This document shows positions 26,266 to 35,884 of a stretch of 64,000 nt of DNA, one piece after another. The DNA is from Cobetia marina. Its GTDB lineage: Bacteria > Pseudomonadota > Gammaproteobacteria > Pseudomonadales > Halomonadaceae. The translations under genes and the position numbers were made by a program. Every line of letters begins with the position of its first letter. Positions within the stretch are counted from its first letter, which is position 1. The stretch covers positions 248,001-312,000 of the forward strand of contig NZ_CP017114.1 of the NCBI RefSeq assembly GCF_001720485.1. The letters are read 5' to 3'. The notes below the pieces were generated by a model. The model saw nothing but the letters and a program-made list of their open reading frames with translations, was not told the DNA's origin and ran no database searches.

Positions 26266-29229
26266 TCAATGCTTGGCATTGCCCGCAGGTTGCGCCGAGG
26301 GAGCGGCGGTGGTGGCACCGTGCTCGGCACGTGGCGCCTCCGGCAACAGGGGGAGCGCGAGCGTCGGCAGGCGCTGATCGAAGTCGCTGGGGATCTCGGG
26401 ATCAAAGGCCAGTTCCAGCGGCGCCGCCTGAGTCACCTGCTGCCAGGCGTCACGGATATCCTGGACGCTGACCTGCTCCACGGCGTGGATCAGCTGCTGG
26501 CGGCGATCAAAGTCGGTCCAGCCGAAGCTCAGTTCGCTCCAGTTGCGTGATGCAAGCTCGGAGAGGCGGCGCGGCTTCTGCTCGAGACCATCGATCACTG
26601 CACTGCGATAGCTGGCGAGCGTGGCCTCATCCAGCGCCGTGATGCGCTCATCGAAGGTCGTGAAGAAGGCATCCATGCGCGAGAACAGGGTCTTGCTGTC
26701 CTTGGAAGGCGACTGGACCAGCAGGCTCAGGCCCGGGGCATCCAGCATGGGGGAGTAGCTGGCCGAGACGATGTAGCCCAGTTGCTCATCGGTGCGCAGC
26801 CGGCTGTAGAACGGGGCTTCGATCAGCTGGCCCAGCACGGCCAGACTGGCCTGACTCTCGAGCGTGCGATCCTTGCCCTGCAGGTAGCGCAGTGCGCCGG
26901 CATCACCGCGTGAGCTCTCCGGTCGCAACGCGAGGGGCTGGTCCACCCGGTGGATGGCAAGCTCCGGGATGCCGTCGCGCGTGACGCGGGGGGCCAGGCC
27001 ATTGATCACCAGCTGACCGGTCTCGCGTGCCTGAGTGTCGCTCAGGTTGCCTGTCACCATGGCCTGGACATGCAGGCGTGCCAGGAAGCGCTTGCGGAAG
27101 GCGTCCAGACGTTCGCTGGTGACCTGCGCCAGCACGTCCTGCTGCTGCGAGACGGTGGTGGGCTGGCCGACCAGCGCTTCACTGAGACTGCGGCCCAGCT
27201 GCGTATACAGGGGCGCCTGGGCGCGATTGCTCAGGCTGCGTGTCATGCGCTGCGTGATGCGTGCCAGTCGTTGAGAGTCGATGTCACCATTGACCAGTTG
27301 ATCCAGCACCTCGCGCATTTCCGGCTGCTGGCCGTCGCGCCAGCCACTGAACTGCAGCGTGATGCCGCGGCCATGGGCATAGGCCAGAGCATCCTGTCCG
27401 GCCAGACGTGCCGGGTACAGGCGGGCATTCAGGCTGTCGTTCAGCCATGCCGCCAATACGCGACTCATGACTTCATCCTCGACCGAGGCACTCACGGCGG
27501 GGTTGAGCAGCCCGAAGCGCCACTCGGCCTTCGGGACCCCGAAACTGTCATCACCCTGATACCAGAGTTCGGCACCGGGCTCGTCGATCAGCTGACGTGG
27601 CGGCGCATCGGGCAGATTCAGGACCTGAAAGTCGCTGGCCAGATAAGGGTTGGGAGCCGGAAGGGCAAGCCGGGCGGCCAGCGAGGGATCGTCTCCGGCA
27701 CGGGCGACGGCATCGTCCGTGAGGCGCGTCAGGGTATAGGGCGCCTTGAACCATTTGCCCTGTTGCTCTCCCGTGACATCAGGGCCGGAGTAGACCTCCA
27801 GCAGATTCTCTGGCGTCAGGCGATCAAGGGTCGACTCGATCAGCTCGGCGTCATAGTCCTGCATCAGGTAGGGCGCGGCCAGCACATCCTTGACCGGATA
27901 GCGCGTCATCATCATGGCCAGGCTGCTGGCCAGGTCCACGGGAGAGCTGCGCTGCTGGAAGCGGAATTCCTGCTCGCCCAGCGCCGCCTGCTCCTTGTAG
28001 CGCCACTCCTTCAAGCCCTGCTGGCGAATCAATGCCAGATAGTCGAACAGCGCGGCGCGGATTTCCGGCTGGTGCCGGGCGCCTTCGGGCGTCAGGGTGA
28101 CATTGATGCTGAGCAGGGCATTCTCGCCATCGCTCGGGCCGCCGCCGGCCGAGAGCCCATCCGCCCAGCCCTTGTCCTTGAGCACCGCCAGCAGGCTGCC
28201 TTCCCCTTCATGTCCGATGAGGTTGGCAAGATAGCTGACCGGTTTGACGCGATACTGCGCGACGGGGTCCTCGATGGGGAACATGAAGTCGAGCTCGCGC
28301 TCCTGCTTGAGTGCCTTGACCTCCACGCGTGCGGGCAGCTCATCGGCAGTGACCAGCGGCGCGTCGATCTGTGGCCGTGAGAGCTCGCGATTCGGGACAT
28401 CGGAGAAGTTGTGGCGCGTCAGTGACTCCAGCGTATCCAGCGATTGGGGGCCGACCAGGGTGAGGCGCATCACGCCGGCGCCGTAATGCGCCTGATAGAA
28501 GTCCACCAGGCGTTGGCGCAGGCTGCCGGCCTCGCTGTCCTTGAGTGTCTCGAGGCTGCCGACGCTGAAGCGGTTGAAGGGGTGATCTGGATTGAGTGCC
28601 TGCTCGACAGCCTCATTCACGCGCCGCCCGTCATCCTGCAGGCGTGCCTGATATTCGGAATGCACGGCATGACGCTCGCGGTCGACGTAGTCGGCATTGA
28701 ACTGTGGTGCGACGAAGAAGCGGGCAAAGCGCGGCAGGGCCTCGGCGAAGGCATCCGGTGCGATATCGAAGAAGTAGTTGGTGTCCTGGCTGGCGGTGAA
28801 GGCGTTGTGCTGCCCGCCGTGACGGGTGATGAATTCCTGATAGGCATCAGGCTCTGGATAACGATCGGTGCCGAGGAACAGCATATGCTCGAGGAAGTGA
28901 GCAAGTCCGGGAACGTCATCGGGGTCCTGGGCGCTGCCCACCTCCACGTCCATGGCAGCGGCAGCCTTGTCAGCCGCCGGGTCGCTCACCAGCAGCACCT
29001 TGAGGCCATTGTCGAGCGTCAGGCTGCGATAGTCGCGCTGGTCATTGGCGCTCTTGATCACCGGGCCTGCCTGGGTGATGGCAGAGGCCGAGGTGGCTGA
29101 CGTCATGGAGGACGGTGCGGGGGGCGTGGAGGAATCGGCCAGGCTGACGCCGGGCGACAGGCCGGTGATGACGATGGCGGCAATGGCAGCGCTCAAAGCG
29201 AGCGGACGGAATCCTGATGGCAAGGACAT
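26266..29229 (-). CDS. Periplasmic insulinase-family metalloprotease (pitrilysin-like)
   Basis: 987 residues. A signal peptide (hydrophobic 10-29, cleavage near SLADSS) directs it to the periplasm. The inverted zinc motif HFLEH is at 111-115 (His111, Glu114, His115), followed by the third ligand Glu about 76 residues on in the NEAVEQAL segment. The following blocks and the total length match M16A proteases such as pitrilysin (PtrA, 962 aa), which form a closed chamber of four domains that degrades small peptides. The start at 29229 is supported by the signal sequence. The gene stands alone. Confidence 0.92.
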   Translation of the reverse strand: MSLPSGFRPLALSAAIAAIVITGLSPGVSLADSSTPPAPSSMTSATSASAITQAGPVIKSANDQRDYRSLTLDNGLKVLLVSDPAADKAAAAMDVEVGSAQDPDDVPGLAHFLEHMLFLGTDRYPEPDAYQEFITRHGGQHNAFTASQDTNYFFDIAPDAFAEALPRFARFFVAPQFNADYVDRERHAVHSEYQARLQDDGRRVNEAVEQALNPDHPFNRFSVGSLETLKDSEAGSLRQRLVDFYQAHYGAGVMRLTLVGPQSLDTLESLTRHNFSDVPNRELSRPQIDAPLVTADELPARVEVKALKQERELDFMFPIEDPVAQYRVKPVSYLANLIGHEGEGSLLAVLKDKGWADGLSAGGGPSDGENALLSINVTLTPEGARHQPEIRAALFDYLALIRQQGLKEWRYKEQAALGEQEFRFQQRSSPVDLASSLAMMMTRYPVKDVLAAPYLMQDYDAELIESTLDRLTPENLLEVYSGPDVTGEQQGKWFKAPYTLTRLTDDAVARAGDDPSLAARLALPAPNPYLASDFQVLNLPDAPPRQLIDEPGAELWYQGDDSFGVPKAEWRFGLLNPAVSASVEDEVMSRVLAAWLNDSLNARLYPARLAGQDALAYAHGRGITLQFSGWRDGQQPEMREVLDQLVNGDIDSQRLARITQRMTRSLSNRAQAPLYTQLGRSLSEALVGQPTTVSQQQDVLAQVTSERLDAFRKRFLARLHVQAMVTGNLSDTQARETGQLVINGLAPRVTRDGIPELAIHRVDQPLALRPESSRGDAGALRYLQGKDRTLESQASLAVLGQLIEAPFYSRLRTDEQLGYIVSASYSPMLDAPGLSLLVQSPSKDSKTLFSRMDAFFTTFDERITALDEATLASYRSAVIDGLEQKPRRLSELASRNWSELSFGWTDFDRRQQLIHAVEQVSVQDIRDAWQQVTQAAPLELAFDPEIPSDFDQRLPTLALPLLPEAPRAEHGATTAAPSAQPAGNAKH

Positions 29230-29438
29230 CTTCTCTCCTGGTTCACGGCACCGATGACACTGGCATGGTGGTTCGATAAGGGCGATTCATGCGTCGCAAG
29301 CGCGCAGGTAGATCAGCAACGCCTCACGAGCAGCGCAGGTCCGAGGATGTGCTCCCCTTCTAGCGATACGCGTGTCTGACCGGCCTGGATTCAGCGTTCC
29401 CGATCTGAGCATGCTGTCCGGGCGCCGAGTGGCGTCTC

Positions 29439-30149
29439 TCAGCTCAGCATCGGGCCGGTGGGGTGCGCGACGCTCCATTCCTGGTGCGCGGGATCATTGA
29501 CCCGGCGAGCGACGGGGAAGGCCGCGAGGCTGGCGTCCGGTGTCAGCATGGCACGTACCCTCTCCAGCGGGGTATCGGCGCTCAGCCATTCCCGCACCTG
29601 ATGCGGTGCGATCACCGCCGGCATGCGGTCGGTCAGACGTGCGGTGACACCCGCGCACGCCACGCTGATCAAGGCGAAGCTGTCGCGCCCCTCGGGGGGC
29701 AGTCCTTCCATCAGCGGGGGGCTGAAGTGGCGGGTCCACAGCGCGGCGAGCAACAGCGGAGCGCGGGTGGCGTGCGTGACCAGAAAGGGCTGCTTCATGC
29801 GCGGCTGTTCCTTCCAGACATAGACCCCACCGACGGGAATCAGTGCCCGTTGACTGGTAAAGGATTCGCGGAACATGCGTCGCGTTTCCAGCGACTCGGC
29901 GCGCGCCACGTGGGGCGCGTGGTCCATGACCTCCAGCCAGCTGGGCGTCAGCCCCCAGAGCGCTGGCACCTGGCGAAGCCTCGGGCCTTCCAGGCGCAGC
30001 ATCGAGACCGGCAGGCGCGGAGCGCGATTGGCGCTCACCAGGCGCTCCTCCCGCAGCTGACGCGTGAAGGCAGGCGTCGCGAGTGATCCGAACAGTTCAC
30101 TGGGCGGCAGGTCTTCGGGAAACGGGGGAAGGTACAGGCGTCCGGCCAC
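29439..30149 (-). CDS. Degenerate SRAP (YedK/HMCES-type) protein lacking active-site residues
   Basis: 236 residues from a GTG at 30149, fixed by AAGGA five bases upstream. The SRAP fold is recognisable: ALWGLTPSWLE, RRMFRESFTSQRALIPVGGVYVWK, LLAALWTRHF, DRMPAVIAP, PVARRVND. The residues that shield abasic sites are replaced: Cys2 is Ala (MAGR for MCGR), the Asn of NAR is Val81, the Glu of G-F-Y-E-W is Val111, and the His of I-H-D-R is Thr173. It therefore cannot form the thiazolidine crosslink to abasic DNA. It may bind DNA without reacting or have a new role. The frame stays open 33 codons further upstream, without a Cys in the right place. Confidence 0.8.
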   Translation of the reverse strand: MAGRLYLPPFPEDLPPSELFGSLATPAFTRQLREERLVSANRAPRLPVSMLRLEGPRLRQVPALWGLTPSWLEVMDHAPHVARAESLETRRMFRESFTSQRALIPVGGVYVWKEQPRMKQPFLVTHATRAPLLLAALWTRHFSPPLMEGLPPEGRDSFALISVACAGVTARLTDRMPAVIAPHQVREWLSADTPLERVRAMLTPDASLAAFPVARRVNDPAHQEWSVAHPTGPMLS

Positions 30150-30448
30150 GGAAATCCTTTGAGATGAAGGGCAGGGGGGAACATGCAGGGCGACGCATTG
30201 CCCAATCATGAGCGCGAGAGCCCCGCTGCACGCGGCAGTCGCCAGCATGCCACACCTTGGTGGCGCTTGCGTTTGTGCTCAGTCTCGATATGCTGGACGG
30301 AAACACTGTTCGATTCAATGGCTGACACGGGGCGCTTCAAGAGCAGGATGCTCAGGCATCGTGACTCTTTCTGCCAACCCGCGCAGTCCGGACACACACC
30401 GCGCCAGATTCGCTGCGCGGTAACGCATCTCAGCACCAGAGGAATTCG
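30150..30448. other. Divergent region between the SRAP-like and tetR genes
   Basis: About 300 bases. TTGCGT and TATGCT, 16 bp apart at about 30267-30294 on the plus strand, could be the promoter of the TetR gene. No clear TetR palindrome was found. Confidence 0.35.
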
Positions 30449-31093
30449 ATGGCCCGTCCACGTCAGCATGCACCGGAAGCGCTGCATGCGCGGGTAATGG
30501 AGACATGCGATGAATGGCTCAAGCAGCAGCCCGTTCACGCCTTGTCCTTGCGCAACCTGGCTCGCGAAGTCGGTTGCGCCCCCAGTACCCTGCTCAAGCT
30601 CTACGGCAGTTTTGGCAACCTGCTCCAGCACGTCAATCTGACGACCCTGGACCGTCTGCGCGATGCGATTGCCGGGCAGGAGACCCCGAGCCCCTCCCAG
30701 CGTCTCAAGGCATTGGCGCGAGCCTATTGGGGCTTTGCCCAGCGCGACCCCTATCGCTGGCAGCTGCTGTTCGATTTCCCGCTGGCTCAGGAAGGGGAGC
30801 TGGATCAGCGTCAGAACGCCATGATCGAAGGCTTGTTCGAGCGAGTGGAGCTGGCTCTGGTCGAGTACGCTCCCAAGGTGGAGTCAGTGGAAGCCAAGCG
30901 CATGGCGCGAACCCTGTGGGGCAGCGTGCATGGCCTGGTCCAGCTGGGCATGAATGAACGCCTGGGTCTGTGGCAAGGACAGCCGCTGGAAGTCACGGAA
31001 CTGCTCGACCAGCTGCTGGATACCATGCTGGCGGGGCTCAAGGTGCGCAGCGAGGCTGCAGGCTCGGGGGATGCCACGGAAGCAGGGCGATGA
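30449..31093 (+). CDS. TetR/AcrR family transcriptional regulator
   Basis: 214 residues. The N-terminal helix-turn-helix is LSLRNLAREVGCAPSTLLKLYGSFGNLLQHV (about 33-63, shown in part). The C-terminal domain belongs to the WHG-containing TetR group (ARAYWGFAQRDPYRWQLLFD; LWGSVHGLVQLG). The last four bases overlap the ATG of the MFS-acyltransferase fusion (ATGA), so regulator and target are made from one transcript. It probably represses its own operon in response to a lipid or hydrophobic ligand, which is inference from the neighbour. Confidence 0.88.
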   Translation: MARPRQHAPEALHARVMETCDEWLKQQPVHALSLRNLAREVGCAPSTLLKLYGSFGNLLQHVNLTTLDRLRDAIAGQETPSPSQRLKALARAYWGFAQRDPYRWQLLFDFPLAQEGELDQRQNAMIEGLFERVELALVEYAPKVESVEAKRMARTLWGSVHGLVQLGMNERLGLWQGQPLEVTELLDQLLDTMLAGLKVRSEAAGSGDATEAGR

Positions 31094-32982
31094 GTCGAGA
31101 CCTTCTGCGGCGGCCACGCTTTGCCCCCTTCTTCTGGACCCAGGCCCTCGGGGCCTTCAATGACAATCTCTTCAAGAACGCGCTGCTGCTGCTGCTGACC
31201 TTCGTGGTCATCGAGCAGCGCGGTTGGGACACCGGCGTCGTCAACAATCTGGCCGCCGGGTTGTTCATCCTGCCTTTTCTGCTGTTTTCCGCCTGGGGCG
31301 GCCTGCTGGCGGACCGCCTCGACAAGCAGCGGCTGATCGTCAGGCTCAAGTGGCTGGAGCTTGCCACCATGAGCGTGGCGGCGGGTGCCTTGATCTTCGA
31401 GGCCTGGGAGCTCTTGCTGGCGCTGCTGTTCATGATGGGCACCCAGTCCGCGCTGTTCGGCCCGGTCAAGTACGCCATCCTGCCTCAGCATCTCAAGGCC
31501 GATGAGCTGGTCAGTGGCAATGCCTGGGTCGAACTGGGCACCTTCCTCGCCATTCTGATCGGTACCCTGGCGGCCGCGGCCTTGATGGCGCTGGGCGGTG
31601 AGCTGGCGCGCTGGGCGCTGTCGGCATCGCTGGTGTCGCTGGCGGTGCTTGGCGTACTGGCTGCCATGCGCATTCCGCCGGCGCCTTCCGCTTCTCCGGG
31701 GCCGGTGCCCTGGCGGCCGCTGTCCGGCAGCGTGGCGGTGATGCGCGAGGGGCTGAGCAATCGTCGGCTACGCTGGGCGCTGCTCGGCATCAGTGCGTTC
31801 TGGTTCCTCGGCGCGAGCTATCTGACGCAATTGCCGGCGTATGCGCGGGATATCGTCCATGGGGCCGAAGGGGCGACATCGGCCCTGCTGGCGGCCTTTG
31901 CCATCGGCATTGGCCTGGGGTCGCTGGCCTGTGAGCGTGTCTCGCGCGGACGACTCGAGACAGGGCTTGTGCCCTTCGGGGCGCTGATCATCTTTGCCGG
32001 CGGGCTGGACCTTGCCTTGCGCCCGGCGCTGGCTGAGGCCCAGATGGCCACGCCGCTGATCGAGCTGCTGGGCATCGCCGGATTCTGGCGCATGTGGCTG
32101 GATCTCGGCGTCATCGGCTTCGGCGGCGGCCTGTATATCGTGCCGCTCTACACGCTGTTGCAGCTGCGCAGCCCCGAGGACCATCGCGCGCGCATGATCG
32201 CGGCCAACAATGTGCTCAATGCCTTGCTGATGGTGCTCTCGGCCGGTGCCGGCATTCTGGTGCTGGGCGTGATGGGGCGTGATATTCCGGACTTCCTGCT
32301 GTTGCTGTCCTTGATCAGCGGATTGATCGCGGTGATCTGCATGCTGCGTGACCCGCGGCCCTTCCTGCGGCTGATCATCTTCATCCTCATTCACCTGATG
32401 TATCGGCTGCACCTCAAGGGGCGCTGGCGGATACCGGCGGAAGGCGCGGCACTGGTGGTGTGCAACCACGTCAGCTTCATGGATGCGCTGATACTCGGCG
32501 GCGCCAGCCCGCGCCCATTGCGGTTTCTGATGGATGCCGAGATCTATCACTCTCCCTGGCTGAAATGGTTCTTCCGCATTGCGGGGGCCATTCCGGTGGA
32601 TTCCTCGCGCAAGGACCCCGCCGGTGTGCGTCGTTCACTGGAAGAGGTCGGCAAGGCGCTGCGCGATGGCGAGGTGGTCATGATCTTCCCGGAAGGCAAG
32701 CTGACGCGAGATGGGGAAGTGGGACGCTTCCGGCGTGGGCTGGAGCTGATCCTCGCGCGTGATCCGGCGCCGGTGATCCCGATGGCTCTGGGGGGGCTGT
32801 GGGGGTCGTGGTTCTCCCACGGCGGCGGGCCGGCCTTTGCCAAGTGGCCGCGTCGCCTGCGTGGTCGGGTGGAGTTGTGCGTCGGTCGCACCTTCGCGCC
32901 GGAGAACGTCAAGGCTGCGGAGCTGGAAGAGGCCGTGCGCGATCTGCATCGCAAGGCGACACGCCTGGCGGACTGCCAATGA
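31090..32982 (+). CDS. MFS transporter fused to a PlsC acyltransferase (LplT-Aas like)
   Basis: 630 residues. Residues 1-420 form a 12-helix MFS permease resembling the lysophospholipid flippase LplT (RFAPFFWTQALGAFNDNLFKNAL at the start, shown in part). Residues about 430-630 form a PlsC domain with CNHVSFMD (His459, HX4D) and FPEGKLTRDG. E. coli Aas continues into an acyl-ACP synthetase; here that AMP-binding domain is absent, so the acyl donor must be supplied otherwise. The likely role is inward flipping and re-acylation of lysophospholipid at the inner membrane. The start codon overlaps the tetR stop. Confidence 0.88.
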   Translation: MSRDLLRRPRFAPFFWTQALGAFNDNLFKNALLLLLTFVVIEQRGWDTGVVNNLAAGLFILPFLLFSAWGGLLADRLDKQRLIVRLKWLELATMSVAAGALIFEAWELLLALLFMMGTQSALFGPVKYAILPQHLKADELVSGNAWVELGTFLAILIGTLAAAALMALGGELARWALSASLVSLAVLGVLAAMRIPPAPSASPGPVPWRPLSGSVAVMREGLSNRRLRWALLGISAFWFLGASYLTQLPAYARDIVHGAEGATSALLAAFAIGIGLGSLACERVSRGRLETGLVPFGALIIFAGGLDLALRPALAEAQMATPLIELLGIAGFWRMWLDLGVIGFGGGLYIVPLYTLLQLRSPEDHRARMIAANNVLNALLMVLSAGAGILVLGVMGRDIPDFLLLLSLISGLIAVICMLRDPRPFLRLIIFILIHLMYRLHLKGRWRIPAEGAALVVCNHVSFMDALILGGASPRPLRFLMDAEIYHSPWLKWFFRIAGAIPVDSSRKDPAGVRRSLEEVGKALRDGEVVMIFPEGKLTRDGEVGRFRRGLELILARDPAPVIPMALGGLWGSWFSHGGGPAFAKWPRRLRGRVELCVGRTFAPENVKAAELEEAVRDLHRKATRLADCQ

Positions 32983-33052
32983 CGGGGTGAAGCTGCTCTG
33001 GCCGAGGGTGGCAGCCCCCTCACGTGGTGAGCGCGAGAGCGTTCCCTGAAAA

Positions 33053-33088
33053 AAAGACGCCGTCCGTGGCTTCACGGGCGGCGTCTTT
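33053..33088. terminator. Bidirectional terminator after the MFS-PlsC gene
   Basis: A 16-bp stem (AAAGACGCCGTCCGTG, one G.T pair) with a GCTT loop, preceded by A7 and followed by TTTGCG. It serves the fusion gene and the convergent Bcr-type gene. Confidence 0.85.
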
Positions 33089-33125
33089 GCGTAAGCGGTT
33101 CACGTTCTGCGGACAGTGATGGCGC

Positions 33126-34394
33126 TTACGCGGCGGCGCTGGAGCTGCTGCCGTGGGCGGCAGGCTGATTGGATGGCGCGGTGTGGCGGGTGACCCAGAA
33201 GCCGATGCCGCCCACCAGGCATGCGGCAAGCATGACCAGCGGTACCGGCAGCATGTTGGAGCCGTTCAGCCACAGGCTGGCAATCGCACCGTAGAGTCCG
33301 CCGCCCAGGAAGAGCGCGGTGCCCGAGATGGCGTTGGCGACCCCGTGGCCGCGGGTGAACAGCGACTGGTAGTCCGCCATCACGTTGGGGGTGATCATGG
33401 CGCCTGCGCCAAGTACCACCAGCATGCCGGGAATCAGGGTGGCGGCGCTGATCGTGCCAGTGAGGCCCAGCCCCAGCAGCCAGGTGATGCCGGTCAGCTG
33501 GACGCTCAATGCCAGCTTGACCAGCGTGCGCGTGCGCAGGTGCTTGAGGCCGAGGTGATTGAGACGGTTGCCGACGAACATCGCGACCACATTGGCGCCG
33601 AAGGCCAGCGCGAACTGCGGCGGTGTCATCCCGAGTAGCCCTTGATACAGGTAGCTGGCATTGGTGATGAAGGTGAACATGATGCCGGGCCCGCACAGGA
33701 TCAGCATCAGGTGCCCCGGGACTCCCCGGGTGGTGAGGACGTCGCCATAGCTGCGCAGCACGTTGCGTGGTCTGAAGGGCGTGCGCTCGCTGGCGGGGTG
33801 GGTCTCCGGCAGCCAGCGATGGATGATCAGACCGACTATCAGCCCGTAGACTCCCAGCGTGAAGAAGATCGTCGTCCAGTGGCTCAGCGAGATCACCAGG
33901 GCGCCCAGGGACGGCGCTATCAGTGGCGCCGTCATCAGTACCATGGTCACGTTGGTCATCAGGCGCGCGGCGTCCTTGCCGGTCGCGACGTCTCTCACCA
34001 CGGTGCGCGAGACACCGCCGGTCATGCCGGTGGCGATGCCCTGAAGCACTCGCCAGACCAGCAGCCAGTGGAAGTCTCGTGTCAGTGCGCAACCGAGTCC
34101 GGCGACGAGAAACAGCACGAAACCACTCAGGGCGACGGGGCGGCGCCCGAGACTGTCGGACAGCGGGCCACCGCCCAGCTGACCCATCGCGTAGCCGAAG
34201 AAGAACATGGTGATGGTCAGGCCGATGCGATGCTCGTCCACACCGAAGTCGCCTGCCATGGAAGGCATGGCGGGTAGATAGGCGTCGGTCGCCAGAGGCG
34301 CGAGCGCCACCATCAGTGCCAGCATCAGCGTGAAGCGTGCGGGGTGGTGGTGCAGGACAGTCGTCGGGGAAGAGGCTTGGGTCATGAGGGCCAT
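33126..34394 (-). CDS. Bcr/CflA family drug-resistance MFS transporter
   Basis: About 422 residues with 12 hydrophobic helices. DAYLPAMPSMAGDFG after the first helix is the Bcr/CflA hallmark, QLGGGPLSDSLGRRPVAL is the MFS motif A loop, and VWRVLQGIATGMTGGVSRTVVRDVATG contains motif C-like glycines and the Bcr-type RD segment (shown in part). It exports drugs or metabolites with H+ across the inner membrane. ATGs at 34394 and 34385 are both possible starts; neither has a good ribosome site. The frame runs on upstream through the 8-base repeats, which I treat as non-coding. Confidence 0.88.
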   Translation of the reverse strand: MALMTQASSPTTVLHHHPARFTLMLALMVALAPLATDAYLPAMPSMAGDFGVDEHRIGLTITMFFFGYAMGQLGGGPLSDSLGRRPVALSGFVLFLVAGLGCALTRDFHWLLVWRVLQGIATGMTGGVSRTVVRDVATGKDAARLMTNVTMVLMTAPLIAPSLGALVISLSHWTTIFFTLGVYGLIVGLIIHRWLPETHPASERTPFRPRNVLRSYGDVLTTRGVPGHLMLILCGPGIMFTFITNASYLYQGLLGMTPPQFALAFGANVVAMFVGNRLNHLGLKHLRTRTLVKLALSVQLTGITWLLGLGLTGTISAATLIPGMLVVLGAGAMITPNVMADYQSLFTRGHGVANAISGTALFLGGGLYGAIASLWLNGSNMLPVPLVMLAACLVGGIGFWVTRHTAPSNQPAAHGSSSSAAA

Positions 34395-34435
34395 TTGCGG
34401 GTAGTGGGCAGTGCAGGAAAAGGTGGTCCGGCGGC

Positions 34436-34463
34436 CCGGCGATCCGGCGATCCGGCGATCCGG
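34436..34463. repeat. 8-base tandem repeat upstream of the Bcr-type gene
   Basis: GATCCGGC is repeated two full times plus seven bases, preceded by CCGGC. It lies 42 bases before the start codon, where length change could alter promoter or leader spacing. Confidence 0.85.
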
Positions 34464-34538
34464 GCAGGCACAGGATAGCGTGTGTCTCCGGCATTGGCCG
34501 CCCCGTGGCGTGCAACACCGCATTGCAATGGACGTGAA

Positions 34539-34572
34539 CGCGAAGGGCCCGCCAGATGGCGGGCCCTTCGCG
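34539..34572 (-). terminator. Terminator of the CBS/CorC-domain gene
   Basis: A perfect 16-bp stem (CGCGAAGGGCCCGCCA) with a 2-base loop, 35 bases beyond the stop of the minus-strand gene. There is no T run. Confidence 0.7.
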
Positions 34573-34606
34573 CATGACCCTGCAACGTTACCCTGCAGGC
34601 GCTGGA

Positions 34607-35884
34607 TCAGGTGCGCGTGGTGCGCGAGGCCTGCCAACAGCGTGCCGAGGTGATCTGGTTGTCCTTGACCTGCTGGATCTCGATGCGGGTCGTGCCGATG
34701 GCCAGACTGGCTGGCGCATCCGGGAAGGATTCCAGGTGCTCGAGGATCAGACCATTGAGCGTCTTGGGGCCATCGGTCGGCAGCTGCCAGCCGATGGCCT
34801 TGTTGATCTCGCGGATGTTGGCGGTACCCTCGATCACGTAGCTGCCGTTGTCCTGAGGATGGATTTCCTGATGAGTGCCGGCCACGTCGGTGGTGAACTC
34901 GCCGACGATCTCCTCGAGGATATCCTCCAAGGTCGCCAGCCCCTGCACATCGCCATACTCGTCGACCACGATGCCGATGCGGCGCTTCTGCTTCTGGAAA
35001 TTGAGCAGCTGGGTATGCAGCGGGGTGGATTCCGGGATGAAGTAGGGCTCGCGGGCCTCCTGGATGATGGAGGCCTTGGTGACCTCGTCCAGTGACAGGA
35101 AACGGGCCGCATTGCGCAGGTGCAGGATGCCGATGATGTTGTTGATGTCACCCTTGTAGATCGGCACTCGTGTGTGCTGACTGGCGCGGATATGACTGAG
35201 AATGATGTCGAGATCATCATCGAGGTCGATACCGAAGATTTCCTGACGCGGCACCATGATGTCATCGACGGTAACGTTCTCGAGGTCGAGGATCGACAGC
35301 AGCATGCCCTGGTGACGGCGCGGGATCATGCTGCCAGCCTCGTGGACCACGGTGCGCAGCTCGTCACGGGTCAGGCTGTCGGCCCCGCCGCTGACATCGC
35401 GAACGCCGAACAGGCGCAGCAGGCCATTGGAAATGCCATTGACCAGCCAGACCAGCGGATAGAGCAGCTTGAGCATGGGTTCGAGAATCACCGACGCCGG
35501 ATAGGCGATACGCTCGGGATTCACGGCGGCCATGGTCTTGGGCGTCACTTCGGCGAAGATCAGCACCACGATGGTGAGGACGGCAGTGGAGATGGCAGGG
35601 CCGGAGACATCACCGAAGTAATGGATGGCAATGATGGTGGCCAGAGACGCTGCCAGATTGTTGACGAAGTTGTTGCCGATCAGGATGACGCCGATCAGAC
35701 GGTCCGGGCGAGATAGCAGGCGGGTGACGCGCTTGGCGCCGCGCTCACCGCTCTTCTCGCGGTGGCTCAGGCGATAGCGGTTGATCGACATCATGCCGGT
35801 CTCGGAGCTCGAGAAGAAGGCAGACAGGAAGATCAGGATGACCAGCAGGCCGAACAGCAGCCCCAGCGGGGTGTCGTCGCTCAA
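34607..35884 (-). CDS. yfjD: CNNM/CBS/CorC-domain membrane protein (YfjD/CorB type)
   Basis: About 425 residues: four hydrophobic helices of the CNNM (DUF21) domain at 1-190, with FSSSETGMMSINRYRL near the start; a CBS pair at about 200-325; and a C-terminal CorC_HlyC domain (DEYGDVQGLATLEDILEEIVGE). The family takes part in Mg2+ or divalent-cation export. The TTG at 35884 gives the family-like N terminus, with GAGGA ten bases upstream; an ATG at 35941 would add 19 residues. As in E. coli, it sits next to ypjD and ffh. Confidence 0.88.
   Translation of the reverse strand: MSDDTPLGLLFGLLVILIFLSAFFSSSETGMMSINRYRLSHREKSGERGAKRVTRLLSRPDRLIGVILIGNNFVNNLAASLATIIAIHYFGDVSGPAISTAVLTIVVLIFAEVTPKTMAAVNPERIAYPASVILEPMLKLLYPLVWLVNGISNGLLRLFGVRDVSGGADSLTRDELRTVVHEAGSMIPRRHQGMLLSILDLENVTVDDIMVPRQEIFGIDLDDDLDIILSHIRASQHTRVPIYKGDINNIIGILHLRNAARFLSLDEVTKASIIQEAREPYFIPESTPLHTQLLNFQKQKRRIGIVVDEYGDVQGLATLEDILEEIVGEFTTDVAGTHQEIHPQDNGSYVIEGTANIREINKAIGWQLPTDGPKTLNGLILEHLESFPDAPASLAIGTTRIEIQQVKDNQITSARCWQASRTTRT

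Noticed and set aside
26950..28380. 476-codon plus-strand frame
   Set aside because: Antisense to the pitrilysin gene, whose motifs and signal peptide are unambiguous.
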